Assembly (NCBI GenBank): GCA_023213395.1
Contig: CM041465.1
Location: 243,295,741 to 243,359,740 of the forward strand
Source of the DNA: Cycas panzhihuaensis
Lineage: Eukaryota; Cycadophyta
Length of the DNA: 64,000 bases
Direction: 5' to 3'
How positions within the stretch are numbered: position 1 is the first letter of the stretch; each line of letters begins with the position of its first letter. The notes under the pieces were generated by a model. The model ran no database searches, had not been told where the DNA came from, and saw only the letters and a list, made by a program, of their open reading frames with translations. The position numbers and the translations under genes were made by a program. Shown piece after piece: positions 14,641 to 27,279 of the stretch.

Positions 14641-15600
14641 TCGAGAAAGGGAATGTCATGTGCATCGGGGCAACTGAGGACATAGTCCTTGCCCTAGGTA
14701 AGGTCATAAAGGTGGGAGCAGAATGCTCTCCTAATAAAATGAAGGAGTACACCCTTCTATTCCAGGAGTTTTGATATATCTTTGTGTGGGATTATTCCAA
14801 TATGAAGGGAATAGATGCTCTAATTGTTACCCACAATCTTATCACTATTTTGGGTGCTTGCCTCGTGCATCAAAAATAACACCCTCTTCATCCCAGACTT
14901 TTAGTTGCTATTAAGATGGAAGTTGAAAAACTCCTAAATACATGGTTAATCACTTATATTGACTACCCCAAGTGGGTGTCCAACATTGTCCCTATTGCCA
15001 AAAAGAATGGGACAATCAGGATATGTGTTAATTTTTGAGACATTAATACTGCATATCCTAAGGACAACTTCCTACTTCCTTTCATTGATCAAATCATTGA
15101 TCAAACTACTAGTTTTGAAGTTATGTCCTTAATGGATGACTTCTTAGGCTATAACCAAATCTAGATTTCTTCCGAAGACTGTTATAAGACAGCCTTTACT
15201 ACCCCTTGGGGCACTTTTGCCTATAAGATGATGCCCTTTGGGCTAAAGAATGCAGGCGCCACCTACTAAAGGATGATGTCATTCATCTTCCACAACATTA
15301 TTAACAAATCCTTAGAGGCTTTCATGGATGATATAATGGGTCTCTCACACATTAGGGCCCACCATGTAAGCCTTAACCATTTCAAATGTGTGTTTAATGT
15401 AATAACTAACAAACTCCTTGGTTTCCTTGTCTTAAAATAAGGAATCCAAATTGACCCAGACAAAGTCATGGCCATCCTTGACATGCTACCTCCTAAAACC
15501 CAATGATAGATCAAGTCATTCTTAGGTAGGCTTGGATTTCTTAGGCATTTCTTGGCGAACTTCATTATAAATGCCAAACCTCTTACCAACCTGTTAAAGA
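14641..15600 (+). pseudogene. Element B reverse transcriptase
   Basis: The translation shows the RT fingers and palm in order: MEVEKLLNTWLITYIDYPKW, VPIAKKNGTIRICV, DINTAYPKDNFLLPFIDQII, then TTPWGTFAYKMMPFGLKNAGATY and the catalytic AFMDDIMGLS near 15,320. The X-M-D-D site is intact. Stops occur at F*DINTA, in ATY*RMM and at TQ*IKSFLGRLGF, all explained by C-to-T or G-to-A changes. RT copies the RNA genome to DNA in the particle. Confidence 0.9.
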
Positions 15601-16085
15601 AAAGGGCCTTATTCATTTGGTCTTTAAAGGCCTAGCAAGTCTTCGAAGAGCTCAAGAAAGCCCTCACTTCTACTCTAACGATGGTGCCTCTCTCTTTGAT
15701 AGACTATTCATTCTCTATACTTCGACTACCGATGAGTCCTTAGGCACCATGTTAGTGCAAGAGGATGATTCAGGAGCTAAAAGGGCCATCTATTTTATTA
15801 GTTGCACTCTCATAGCTGTTGAACTTAATTACTCACCTACTGAGAAGGAGTGCCTCTCCTTGGTGCATGCTACCAAGAAGTTTAGGCACTACTTACTTGG
15901 GAATACTACTTGGGTGATCATCTAATATGATCCCCTAAGATACTTACTTACCCGATCTAACCTCACAGGTAGGACTTGCAAATGGGTCATCTTCCTTTAG
16001 GAATTTGACCTTTAAATTGTTAATAAGAAGTCAATGAAGGGAATGGTGGTGGCCAAGCAACTCACCAACACCCCTATCCTAAACC
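15601..16085 (+). pseudogene. Element B native gypsy RNase H
   Basis: The open frame 15,617-15,925 reads LYTSTTDESLGTMLVQEDD, RAIYFISCTL, AVELNYSPTEKECLSLVHA and KKFRHYLLG. This is the usual connection and RNase H domain of gypsy Pol, directly after RT. It continues with stops through FLxEFDLxIVNKKSMKGMVVAKQL to about 16,070. It removes the RNA strand after copying. It is separate from the extra RNase H at 21,395. Confidence 0.88.
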
Positions 16086-17397
16086 CTTTTGACATTCCCA
16101 TTGATGACTCTTTGCTTGATGAGCCCATCTTGGCCATTCATGACTCTCCTACTCATCCACTTATTGATAGTGAGTGATATGGGGATATTATGCAATACTT
16201 TGCCTAACAACAGTACCACCTTAAAGCCAATGACAAAGTTATGTCGCATATTCAGGCTACTGGCAAGCAATACTTCCTCATGGATGAAGTATTATATAAG
16301 AGATTCTTTGGTGGGATCCTTCTCCACTGCATCATCCGTAATGAAGCAGGCCAAATACTCCATGAATGCCATAATAGGATTTGCGGAGGTTATTTTGGGG
16401 GCCAATCCATGGCTTAAATGATCCTTTCCTCTTCAAGGATTCCCATGCCTATGCCCTGAGATGTTAGTGATGTTAGGAGTATGCCAACATTGCCCACTTG
16501 CCTTCCGAGGCTCTTCATCTAGTTATATCACCATGGCCCTTCTCCTAATGGGGGTTGAAGCTTATTGGAGCCATATCCCTACCTTCTTCATCACAGCATA
16601 AGTTTATCTTGATTACAATGAAGTACTTTACTAAATAGGCCAAAGTGGTCCCTCTGTCTTCTATCCCTAGTAAGATGATATCCACCTTCGTCTACGAGCA
16701 CATCATTTGTCATTTTGGAGTCCCTGACGTCCTGATCATAGACAATGGAAGTCCTTTCTGTAATAAGGAGATGGATAAACTCTATAAGAAATTTAAAATT
16801 TCTCATAAAACCTCCTCTCCCTATTACCCCCAGGCTAATGGCCAAGTTGAGTTGTTTAACAAAACTCTTTTAAATATCTTAAAGAAAATTATAGCCTAAT
16901 CTCAAAAAGATTGGCATCTCCAATTCCTTTCCTCTCTATAATCGTATCACATGTCTATCTGCATGGCTACATGAATGACTCTTTTCTCTCTACTGTATAG
17001 AATAGAGGCAGTTTTCCCATTAGAAGTGGAGATTCCCTCTTTATGAGTCTCCCTTTGGGGTCTAGTTAATAAGAAGTCTCTCTGTCAGGCTTGCCTCCTA
17101 GACCTCAAGGCCTTAGACGAGAGACACTTGATCGCTTACCAAGTGAATCTCACTTCTAAGGCCAAGGTGCGAAGGACATATGATAAGCGCCTTCACCCCC
17201 ATCCTTTGCATCCTGGGGATCATGTCCTTAAATTGGAATATCCCCATGATTACTTATCCAAGTTCAAACCTAAATAGGTTGGTCCCTTCGTTGTTATCGA
17301 GAGCCTCGATAATGACACTTATAGGATCGCAACCTTAGAGGGTTTCGAATTCGAGAAAGTCATTAATAGAAAATTTCTAAAGAAATTTTACATATGA
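16086..17397 (+). pseudogene. Element B integrase
   Basis: The N-terminal zinc region is recognisable near 16,280-16,420 (GQILHECHN, GGYFGGQSMA in shifted frames). The core contains VLIIDNGSPFCNKEMD (second Asp) and GQVELFNKTLLNILKK (Glu) at 16,645-16,899. The first Asp region reads GLKLIGAI, so the Asp is lost. The C-terminal part includes HPGDHVLKLEYPHDYLSKFKPK and ends NRKFLKKFYI with a stop at 17,397. Integrase inserts the DNA copy. Stops at several places show it is dead. Confidence 0.9.
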
Positions 17398-17436
17398 CTA
17401 CTTCTTTCTCTTCTTTCACTTTGAAATGAGCCTAAA

Positions 17437-17498
17437 TTACCATCCTAGGCGCGTCCCTATTCCCTCTAATCACAGGTGAAATGGCAGTTTAGGGTGGC
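17437..17498 (+). promoter_or_regulatory. Post-integrase stem-loop of element B
   Basis: Forty bases after the integrase stop, CCATCCTAGG...CCCTATTCCCTC can pair with GGTGAAATGG...TTTAGGGTGG across a short loop. The corresponding region in E forms a better stem with other bases. In F it is multiplied 15-fold. Function is unknown; RNA packaging, export, termination or RNA stability are possible. Confidence 0.6.
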
Positions 17499-18139
17499 CC
17501 TCTCACTCCTTTTGGGTTCCTCCTATGGAACCTTTTATCCTCCCTTTCCCTAGCAGCCACGTCCTCTTAATTGGGTGTGTTTTCCTTGTCGCTCATGAGC
17601 CTGGAAACACTCCCCGACTAGGATGACATGCTTGAGTATTATTACTCCCTTTCTCGCTAGTGCTTCCTTTACATATTTCGCTCTGCTCCTATATGGATGT
17701 ATATGGCTTCCTATCTCCTAGCCCCACATATGTCTATCGCCGATGCTTATGGTGATCATATGTGCCCACTAGGGGTAGGGCCTTGCATGACAGGAAGTGT
17801 GTGTAACTTAAACAATCCTATAATGCAAACCATATAATAATCACCTCAAGTCATCATGATCTATAGCTCCTCATGCACCTGTGTACTGATACACATATAT
17901 ACACAAACATGTACACAAAAAATAAACACAACATAATATATCATCATGTATCATCACACACTATCATATATCAAATGGGATACCAATGGCCGCATCTATA
18001 TACATAAAAATCATAATGTGTTATATCATACAAGTGGTATAGTATATCATCTACGAGAAGTTGGAGTCCTTGCAGGGAGGAGTATAATCATGTGGTAACA
18101 TATGGTGACTCCCTGGAGGTTTGGTGCTTTCCCAAATCA
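17499..18139. other. Element B noncoding block after integrase
   Basis: This is pyrimidine-rich, then A-rich with TATACAC/CATATAT runs. It is conserved in position and partly in sequence in A and E. No coding signal is seen. Confidence 0.5.
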
Positions 18140-20142
18140 AAACCTAATCCACCCTACTCTCTAGCACTCCTCTGCTCATGGCATATCATCTCCTAGTCGA
18201 TGCGATCTCTCTCTAGAGGACCACATACCTCCTAAACTCCTCCTATGCCTCTGGGAGCTTCCCACCTTGATCCCCTTGTCCCAAGGCATCCTCAGGTCAT
18301 CACAATTATATGAGTATGAGTCTGGATCCACGATGAACTTGACACCATATGGTCTACCAATTGATCATATCGTGCCTAGATACAATCTTCCTCACCCTCT
18401 ACTCACTGGAGCCTCTCCTCCATCCCTCAGAGTTGCTCCTCTAACACAGCCACTTATATGTGACTCTCTGCATCACTACTTACACCTCCTTGAGCCTCCA
18501 ACACCTAGACCTAACCTCGTAGGGCATCTCTCTCTATGCGAGTCCTATCTAACTCTCCCTGTAGCTATCCCACTCTTGCTTGATGCTCCTAGGACTCTAC
18601 TACCCACACATCTCTATCCCTAACTAATGGGGCAAATGATGCTATATGAGCTCCTATAAATCATGGCTTATATCTCGCCTAGATGGGGGGTTGCCCCTCT
18701 GCATAGGCCTGGGATAACATCTCTTGGACTACTGCCTCTACCAACCTCTCCATCTCCATTGCTCTTACAAATTTGAATACACCATATGTCAGTATATATA
18801 TATATATATATATGTATACTAAATAAACCAAATTAAAATAAAGCATTTAAATACCTGGTGATCAAAAGACAATAGGAAAAAGTAGTGTCTCACCTCTTGG
18901 GACTATCAACGCCTTGACTCAGATGACCACCTTCTCCTTAGGACTTCCCCTAATTGCTGGTACCTCCTCCTCCCCTGGTGCCACCCCGCTAACAACCCGG
19001 CCTGCCAGAGCATCACCTCTACCTTCCTCAACTATCGTTGCTGCCACTGCCTAGGCTCTCTTGACTATCCTCAACCTCTTGACTAATGTGTGTAGTGGCC
19101 TGCCTCTCCTTACAGCTCCTAAAGGACCTGCCTCTCTTCCTACAGCTCTCGAAGGCCCTGCCTTACCTCTTGCGGTCCCTGATAGACTTGCCTCATCACC
19201 TGTCGTTCCTAATGGGCCTACCCCTTCACCTCTACCATTACCATCATCATTATCATCTCCTCCAAGACCACATCTAACTCCTCCTACTCTACCTACCTTA
19301 TCATTATTGTCCCACCTCACCCCTCTATATGGTTCTGCCGTATAATCTGCCATGGTGAGGAGGTCCAGTAATATCGTCTCCACCAAGCATCTAGTGTGTT
19401 CCTAATCCTTAGTCCCCCTAAACTGAGTTTTCCATCTGTGGACGATGGGAGCCCATGCTGGGATAGGGTGTGGCCCTCTCGCTGGTGCCACCACTTCAAA
19501 GTGATAAAAAAACTAGCACTGTAATAATGTTCTATAAGAAAAACTTCCTCTCTTGGTCATTCTAATGGTGTCTAGTTAGGCGATCAAGTTTGCTACTATC
19601 AAGGTGGCCTAGTCCATCCTCTCCTTGGCCTCACACCTCCTCACTGTGTCCATCTAACCACAAGGAATGTCCCTATAGTTTTATTTCTGGGAGATCTAGA
19701 ATAGAATGCCCAGTATAATCAACTTCCTCACTCAAGGAATTCATGATATAACCATGCTCTGAATAGGTATACTCACCTCTCCCACCTATCCTGATGTGTG
19801 AAGAATGTTACAGTCTCCTTGTGTGTGACATCATTGCTAGGTAATGCCCCTAGCGATGTTAGTGCCCCTACCACTAGTACTCCCAGGATCCTCCAGACGT
19901 CTCTTCGTGTGATAGTAACATCCCCTACTTGGGGGAGGTGAAATACATGTTGCCTACAATCCTAGTGTGAGATGATGTCAACTAACAGACACTGATCCAA
20001 GGCATACTATGGCATCCTAATGACCTTCAGTAGGCTACATCTCCCTAGTATCCACCTATCTCCCCAAGTCAACATCTCTATAAAACTCATCATTGTAACG
20101 TTGATGTTCTCATAGTTGTCCACCACAATAACCACCTATCAA
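18140..20142 (-). pseudogene. Element B antisense gene with PMD-like domain
   Basis: Read on the minus strand from about 20,140, the translation gives VVDNYENINVTMMSFIEML, CLLVDIIS, then HVFHLPQVGDVTITRRDVW and RILGVLVVGA. This is the PMD signature (FHLPxGxxTITxxDVxxxLG). Downstream, an open 111-codon stretch at 19,051-19,386 reads TMADYTAEPYRGVRWDNND followed by Gly/Arg-rich low complexity. The motif Y-x2-PY-x4-WD-x-N also occurs in A. The C-terminal end near 18,140-18,300 is charged and helix-like. Stops are few for its age (for example before YALDQ and in ISH*DC). Antisense extra ORFs between pol and the 3' LTR are known in Tat elements. The role of PMD proteins there is not established. 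Confidence 0.7.
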
Positions 20143-21394
20143 ACATCTAAGAACTAGTCAGAACTCCTATGTATATATTTGCCTACCTTCAGGACTACCT
20201 CTTACCCCCTCCTAACTGAGTTTGGCACTCCTTTCGGCCATCTATTACTTTTTTTAGTTGGTTGACCTCTGTCCTACATTAAACTTTGCGGCACCATAGA
20301 GTTTAACATGGGGCCCTGCTAAGTGTTTAGCTCAATCTTAGTGGCCCCATGGCAAATTTCTCATCACCACAATCTTTGCCATGGGGCCAGTTACACCCCC
20401 CACATAAGGGGGAATTTTGCCCAAAAAACCTAAAGTTTCTACTAGGGTAGGCCATACTCAAGCCTATTAGGACTAGGGCTACCTAATACCCTAGTCCTCC
20501 CTCTCTCTGGGCCCAATTTGAGCTCGAGGAGATCTTAATTCGCCCTTAAGGGGCCAAAAACTACTTAACAGAAGCTTAAAAACACATTAATTTGAATGAT
20601 GAAATGGAAGGGGTAGGAGGCGATCCACTCATTAGATTTGGCTTGGCTATTTCCATCTCACCTCCCAGGTCCTAATGGTTGTCTCTGTGCCTCATTCCAA
20701 TGGTTTGATCTCCCTTTACGTGCCTCTGAAGTCAAGCGGCGCTCTACTATGTAAGGAAAACAGCTCTAAATTGATTGTGAGCCTGTGAAAATAAATCTTG
20801 TTTTCACTGAGTTTTCCTTATATAGGTAGGGGGCCCGATGGGCACCTCCTCCTTTTCTCTTGCCATGACAACCCTTGGGTTCGTCTCTCTCCCCTTGTTA
20901 CCTTTGCCTTTTGGGTCTGTCTCCCATTTCAACTCCATGGCCCTCTTTCCTTCTCACCTTCTAGGTGTATTTATGGCATCCCCTTTAGCCTTGCGAGGCC
21001 CCTTCTGCCTCGATTTTTATGCCATCTCTAAATATACCTATATTTATACTCATTTGGCTCATTTTATCATCTTGAACCCATTTTTGCTGCCCATTCATGC
21101 CTTTCAGGCTCCCAAAGGAAATACCTTTCCTATCTAGGACTGCGCCTCACTTCCTTTAGCAACCTTTAGGACTCCAGAGAGGCCTATTCACCATCATTTC
21201 CTTCCTGTCTATTGGGTTGGTCTCCTCATCCTTGGGTAGCCTCATCTTTGGGTCCTCCTACCCTTTACAGCCTCCATTGATAGTTACTTGATTCCTTCAT
21301 AACTGCTTCACCCAATTTAATCATTTTCGCTCATCGACCCTGTCGATACTCTTTTCCCTTAATTTGCCCTATCGAGACCTCTATTTCTTCTATA
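20143..21394. promoter_or_regulatory. Element B divergent region between antisense gene and extra RNase H
   Basis: No domain is seen on either strand. The block lies between two divergently read genes. At 20,281-20,310 it has AAACTTTGCGGCACCATAGA, then GTTTA, an inverted motif also present in the LTR U3. At 20,785-20,807 GTGAAAA and TTTTCAC form an inverted repeat, followed by the TATA-like TTATATAGG at 20,818-20,826. The same order occurs in E. I infer a possible internal bidirectional promoter. Confidence 0.4.
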
Positions 21395-21812
21395 ATGTCA
21401 TTACTCATCTTCATTGACAGTGGAAGCTGTGGCAGCCTAGTCCCCTCCACCGCCACGTGGATCCTCCATGACCCCTCCAGATATGACTACATGCATTTTG
21501 AGATCTTCTTTCCCGAAGCCACTAATAACAAAGCTAAGTACACAGTCATTATTGAGGCTCTTACCAATGCGCTCCGCTTCCATCATGGACCCATCATCCT
21601 CTTCTGCGACTCTTAGGTTGTGGTGTCCTATTTCACCCAGGTATACTAGATGTGTTTCCCATGCCTGAGGGCCCTCACCTTGACGACTAGGTTCCTTTTA
21701 GCATGTTTCTCTTCTGTTGATATCTGATACATCCCTCAAGATCACAATGCTAAGGCAGACAACCCAATTTGCCTCATCCTTGAGCATCGTCTCCCTCTCC
21801 TCAGTGACCCCC
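21395..21812 (+). pseudogene. Element B extra RNase H (aRNH-type), downstream of integrase
   Basis: The open frame 21,395-21,616 starts MSLLIFIDSGSCGSLVPSTA. It has PEATNNKAKYTVIIEAL, where the catalytic Glu of NNEAEY is replaced by Lys, and FCDS followed by a stop and VVVSYFTQVY. After stops the homology continues to DHNAKADNPICLILEHRL, the last Asp region. This is a second RNase H besides the one at 15,617. It has its own Met and lies 4 kb past integrase, beyond the antisense gene. It may have been expressed separately rather than as part of Pol. Confidence 0.8.
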
Positions 21813-22215
21813 CTTGAGAGACTTGTCTAGTCACCTAGGTGCCCAAGCCTTGGGTCATCCCTTACTTCATATTACAATCCGTTTATACTTCTGAAAGCTT
21901 GCAGCTAATGAGGTTAAACTAGGGTGACCACTAGTTTTATTTCTTTACTCTACTCTTAGCACTATTCTTGGTACATAATCCCTACTGTCTTGACTTATTT
22001 ATGCATATAACACCTCATTCATAATGTCTGTTTGATCATGTTCGTGGCCATCGCCACCCTTTCTCTTGTACTCCTATGATGGGGGCATCCACCTCATCCA
22101 TTGTCATTGCTAATCAACTATAGGGTGACACATAGGTAGCCCCTCTGTCGCCTCTCACCTACCTCCATGCCCATGCATTCTGCCATGACACTCACCATCA
22201 CCCTTGGCTCACACC
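21813..22215. other. Element B 3' noncoding block
   Basis: It is conserved in E (61,560-61,880) and in F (about 45,760-46,060, minus strand). It contains no visible coding region. It leads into the (TA)n tract and the PPT. Confidence 0.5.
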
Positions 22216-22713
<498 letters not shown>

Positions 22714-22775
22714 GTTAATATTTTGTTGCCAGCATTCACCATCGCATTACACCTCCGAGCAACGAGGCTCTACTG

Positions 22776-22787
22776 CTAAGGGGGCAG
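22776..22787 (+). promoter_or_regulatory. Element B polypurine tract
   Basis: GCTAAGGGGGCAG stands directly before the 3' LTR. E has TCAAGGGGGTAG in the same place. The tract primes plus-strand DNA synthesis. Confidence 0.8.
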
Positions 22788-25700
22788 TGTTTCCTGACTA
22801 TTGGGAATGGGTATGCATGAGTCAACTTAGGTAAGTTTAGGTATGCTTCTATCCTTTGCCTTGGTAAATTTTAGAAAGGTAAATTGAAACATCTCTTTAT
22901 TTTCATTGCATGATTGATTAGTTTATTTGCATGACCATTATGCATCCATTGCCTGACCATGTTGTATGACATCATTTTAGCCTATGATGATCAAGGGATA
23001 TTGATCCCAATGGCACTCTATAACCCTCCTACATGTCTCCATATTATCCCAAGCATTGATCAGCCCTTGTGACCCATTCACAACTCTATTGCCATACCTC
23101 AACCTCTAGCGCCTTGCCCAGGTATTGTTTGTGTATGTCCATTCATTTATCAACCTTTTGGGAGTTTTAAGTCTTTAGTACTTCACCTGGCATAGGTCTC
23201 TTTGATCCCATGACTGTTCCCAACCATCTGGATAAAGGGTCATACCACCCAGGCCTAGGTACCTCTTTTTCTGACCTCCCAACCCTCTTTTCTTTCATTT
23301 TTGTCTATGTTATTCCTACACCATGGTAAAGATAGTGGTACTGCTACAAACTTTATAGTACCATAAAGTTTACTGGAGGGAGACTGCCACACTTCATTTT
23401 TTAAAATCTACTATGGTAAATTTCATATTTATTGCAAAATTGCCACATGGATGAGTCATGTTCCCAGCCCCAGCCAAACCCTAACCACTTAATTGATCTA
23501 GGGTTAGGTTTAAAACCCAAAAAGGACATCATTTCCCTCTCTTCTTCCACTCTCTTCTTACTCACATAGGACATATCTTGTAGAAACGCCCTATAACCCT
23601 TGAGATATTAGCTCACCAGTATGGGGTCAGCCTCCTATAACCTCAGATCCATAGCAACAAGCTTGAGATAAGGCAACCTCAAGCAAGATATGCTCCAAGC
23701 TCACTTCTAAGCATAAGCATCACACCTTGATCAAGATTCCTCTTCAGATTTGGTAGCCTCCATAGGGTTTCACCTGCAAACCTTGTAGGGCTACCCTCTT
23801 CTCCTATTTTCTCAGGCAAATCTACTCTTGATCTGCCCTTAATAGGTATTCTTCATCCTTTATTATATTTAGCTTCTCTTAAATTGCTTAAAAGTCATTG
23901 GAATATCTTGTAACATCCCTTGTTTCTTAGTTTTCTACTTTCCATAGGAGGCAATCCCTCCTCTTTTCATTCTCTACCTACCATTCCTTCCATCTCTTCC
24001 TTGGTTTCCCAAGGAGGTAGTGAGGAAGAGGTTCCAAAAGGGTGAGTGAAAGGAGCCAAAGCAAGTTCCATAACTCAGTAAGGCCTTCTCCTCAAGGGAA
24101 ACCCCCTTCTCCCCCTCTCCTCTTTCTCCTCTGTGCTTCCTTTAGGCTACCAAAGAGCTCCTAAAAGAGAGGCCACCACTGGCAGCAGTGTATGTAGCCC
24201 ATTACTGTACTTGCTTTAGCTTTGTGAGCCTTACATGGGTAAGAATTATAGCCCCTAGTCAGACCCTACTTTGCCTTTGGGTGTTATATTAATTTAGGGG
24301 TTGCAAAAATTGCGCATAGCAACTTTTGGAATGTTAGCAACATTTACAACTTTATTACAGCCTCTCACCCTTGAGTTGGCTTTCATTCTACTATCTTTAC
24401 TTGATATTTATATGCTTGGATAATGTGGAGGTGTGTGTCTTGGGGTGTTAGCCATTTTGAGGCTAGCCACCTTTCTTCTCTTTTCTTGTCCTTTTTGCAT
24501 AGAGAAAAGTTGAAGATTGGTTCTTAATGAAACATTTCTCTTAGCTAAGGTATTTTGCTCTTATTATTTTATGAACTTTGTACACATATACATCTTGTTC
24601 CCTAGTAGCCCCTTAGGAAAGGGAAACACCTTTTGATTGTAGGTTTTTCTCTTCATTGCATGTGGAGGAGGAAGGAAACACATTAGCACAAGTATGTTGT
24701 TTCCCTCTCCTCTGATATCACTTTCAAGTCTTTTTACATAGTCTTTTCTGCCTTTCTTTTTTATACTTTTCTTTTTAATTTGGGGAAGGTAAAGAAGCCC
24801 CCGGCATCCTTGTCTCACGCTGCTCACGTTCTAGGAAAAGATAGAGGAAGGTATATACAACATAAGGGAACATGCTCATCTAACCTCCCAGTTTTCCAAG
24901 TACGCTGCTACTCTCTCCTCGCTGCTCTTTTTCTCTCAATTAAAGTTTGTTTGCTTGCATGTATAATACATAAAGGGAGAAAAATAAAGTGAACTTGCAT
25001 ATATCACTTGTGTATTCTTGTTTCACTTGCACATTTAGGAAAGTGCATAAAGTAGAAGTTGCATCCACTTGCATTCTTGCTTGTTACACACGTTTTCGCT
25101 TTGCCTTGCATCTCGTGTGTGCATGTTCGCAACCCTTTAGCTAGCCCTGTTTTTTTTTTTTTCATTCAAAAACAAAAGGAGAACAAGGTTATCACACTAG
25201 TGAGTAAATGAGAGTGCATTTATTTTGTGATTTCTTTCTATTTGCAAGAACACAACATTATATTCTTCACTTCACCATAATACACAAAGCATAACTCCTT
25301 ACATGAAGAACGATTGAAATTCTTTTCACCATTGCCTCATATCCCCAAGTCCATCTTGGGTATAGTGACCTAAAGGAGACCTTCTCTTTAGGCCATCCCC
25401 CACTAGTCTTTATCACACCTACATTAGCTATATATCTTTAGCATACCCTTTAGGTTGGTTTTGCTTGTGGGTTGGTCATCTAACCACCCTGCTATGAGTG
25501 TGCATCATCCTCTTTACTTGCTTGAGTATACCTCTCTCACACCCATTTTATTCCATGTAGGGAGCCATTCCCTTGATTACATTTACCCCCCTCCTTTATC
25601 CATCTAAGGGTAGGAGGGCCTATCCCTTAAGTTACTTTGGGATCCAAGGATATCCTTCATTCCTTCCACCCTCCAAACCAAAGTTGAGTTACCTATAAGG

Positions 25701-25859
25701 GAGTTGTGTGCCATTTGCGAGTCCTGAACCTATATTTTGACGCATGGATGCCCTTTGTGGGTGATCTTTTTCACTTGCCAAATTGATCTTAGATTTTGAA
25801 ACTCTTTGATTGATCTAATCTTAACCAAGTGTGGTTACCATCCCATAGGTGTGATTCCA
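22788..25859 (+). repeat. Element B 3' LTR
   Basis: It starts TGTTTCCTGACTATTGGGAA and ends GTGATTCCA. It aligns end to end with 7,461-10,549, with many C/T and G/A differences. This indicates an old insertion. No (TA)n is present at the place of the 5' LTR tract; instead there is a T-run near 25,150. Confidence 0.92.
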
Positions 25860-25864
25860 CCACC
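25860..25864. repeat. Right target-site duplication of element B (CCACC)
   Basis: It is identical to 7,456-7,460 and directly follows the CA end of the 3' LTR. Confidence 0.85.
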
Positions 25865-26090
25865 AAGCAAACCCTTAGTCATTTGCCTCTCTTTTTAGCT
25901 TATTGCCATGGTAGTCCCTTGGTAGGTAACTTCCTTGTTTATGCTTGCTTTGGGTGTCTAGTAATTAGATGAGCTTTTAATATTGCCAATGACCCATGTT
26001 CCTTAGCCATGGATTATACACCTTTGACCATCTACTAATGAGGCATCATTATGGCAGCCATTAAGCCTTCCAATTGGATCTATAATCCTA
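25865..26090. other. Short flank after element B
   Basis: By its position this should continue element A or older host DNA. I see no protein domain and no clear match to B or E. Confidence 0.3.
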
Positions 26091-26345
26091 CTATTATTTA
26101 CTCCCTTGCAATGTTAAATAGAACTTTATCTACCAAGCATAATCGTATTGTTCTAAGAGTCCTTTTGTCTAGATCATCCCATTTGTCATCATCCATCCTT
26201 GGAGGTTTCTTAGATTTGCCTATAAGAGCTCTATACAAACTTTGATGTACTAGAACATCATACGCTTTTAGCTTCCACAACATAAAGTTATTCTTGCCAT
26301 TGAATTTCTCCATATCAAACTTTGCATTTGCCAGTTTTTCCATTT
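26091..26345 (-). pseudogene. Ty1/copia gag N-terminus fragment
   Basis: An open frame of 81 codons reads MEKLANAKFDMEKFNGKNNF, LWKLKAYDVLVHQSLYRAL, KWDDLDKRTLRTIRLCLVDK. This is the start of a copia Gag (DUF4219/UBN2 type; FNGxNFxxWKxxMxxxL). The rest of the gene is missing to the left, at the junction with the A remnant. A copia PBS lies just upstream, so the start codon is well placed. The family differs from element G. Confidence 0.88.
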
Positions 26346-26402
26346 GGTGTAGAAAAAGCTAACACCAAAACCTTTATAAATTTAATACAAAAATAAAAGT
26401 GG

Positions 26403-26415
26403 CCCTGATACCACT
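26403..26415 (-). promoter_or_regulatory. Copia primer-binding site (initiator tRNA-Met type)
   Basis: On the minus strand the sequence reads TGGTATCAGGGCC, the common plant copia PBS matching the 3' end of initiator tRNA-Met. It lies about 60 bp upstream of the gag fragment start. Confidence 0.8.
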
Positions 26416-26850
26416 TATTAAGTAAACTATGTCTCAATAACTAGAAACTGCCACCAAGATCTAAACTATTTTGCAACTAGTTACAGGAATCAAAACTAAA
26501 ATTTAGCATACAAGTTCTTAAACTAGAGATAATACAATAAATGAATTAGAAAGATAAATCATCATATATACAGCCAATATAACATGGTAAAACCCTAGCA
26601 ATATACTAAGGAAACATCCACATAGGAAATATATTGAGCTTTATTATCAAAGAATAGAGGAATATATATAATCTGTAGTAGAATGCTCACAACAATAATA
26701 ACTAGTTACCCAACTCCTCACAATACATCCAATACATCAAACACCATCAACATAACAAAAAAACACCCTAAATCAAGCTATATGAGAGAGTCATACAAGG
26801 CACAAATTGTGACAATCAAATTTGGGGTATTTTGATTGAATGGCCCTCAT
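26416..26850 (-). repeat. Probable LTR of the inverted copia fragment
   Basis: In element sense this sits directly upstream of the PBS, so it should be the 5' LTR. It is AT-rich. I cannot fix its outer end and no second LTR is visible. Confidence 0.45.
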
Positions 26851-27279
26851 TCTCTTTACAATTTAGTATGTTTTATAATGCTAGTTTTTTGGGTTAGGGG
26901 CTACCACCCCTAAACCCTCTCTTTATGGGGGCAGGTTCTAGCACCCCTCATACCTACCATCCAAGGGGGCCTCCCACCCCCCTTGGATCCCCTCAAAAAA
27001 GTTTGGGGGAGAAACTACACTTCCAACCTATCAAAATTTTAGCCTCCAAAACATTTTTGTCATATTAGCTAACACATGAGAAGTATAAGACAATACAAGT
27101 TAATTTGTCTAAGACATTTAAGGTAACCTGATCTTCATTGTTATCTCATTATTCTATACTAAGATATCATTCTTCCCATATAAGAGAAGCTAGATATAAT
27201 AAATCTATTCATTCATAACATCTTCCTTCATCTTACTTGTTACAAGAGTAAGATCATCCTCTTCATACTACATCATTCC
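26851..27279. other. Unassigned spacer before element D
   Basis: This includes a C/G-run-rich stretch near 26,890-27,010 and AT-rich DNA. It may hold the LTR or leader of D. I see no clear domain. Confidence 0.3.

Noticed and set aside
26051-26245. Plus-strand frame opposite the copia gag fragment
   Set aside because: The minus strand carries a clear copia Gag N-terminus with an adjacent PBS.
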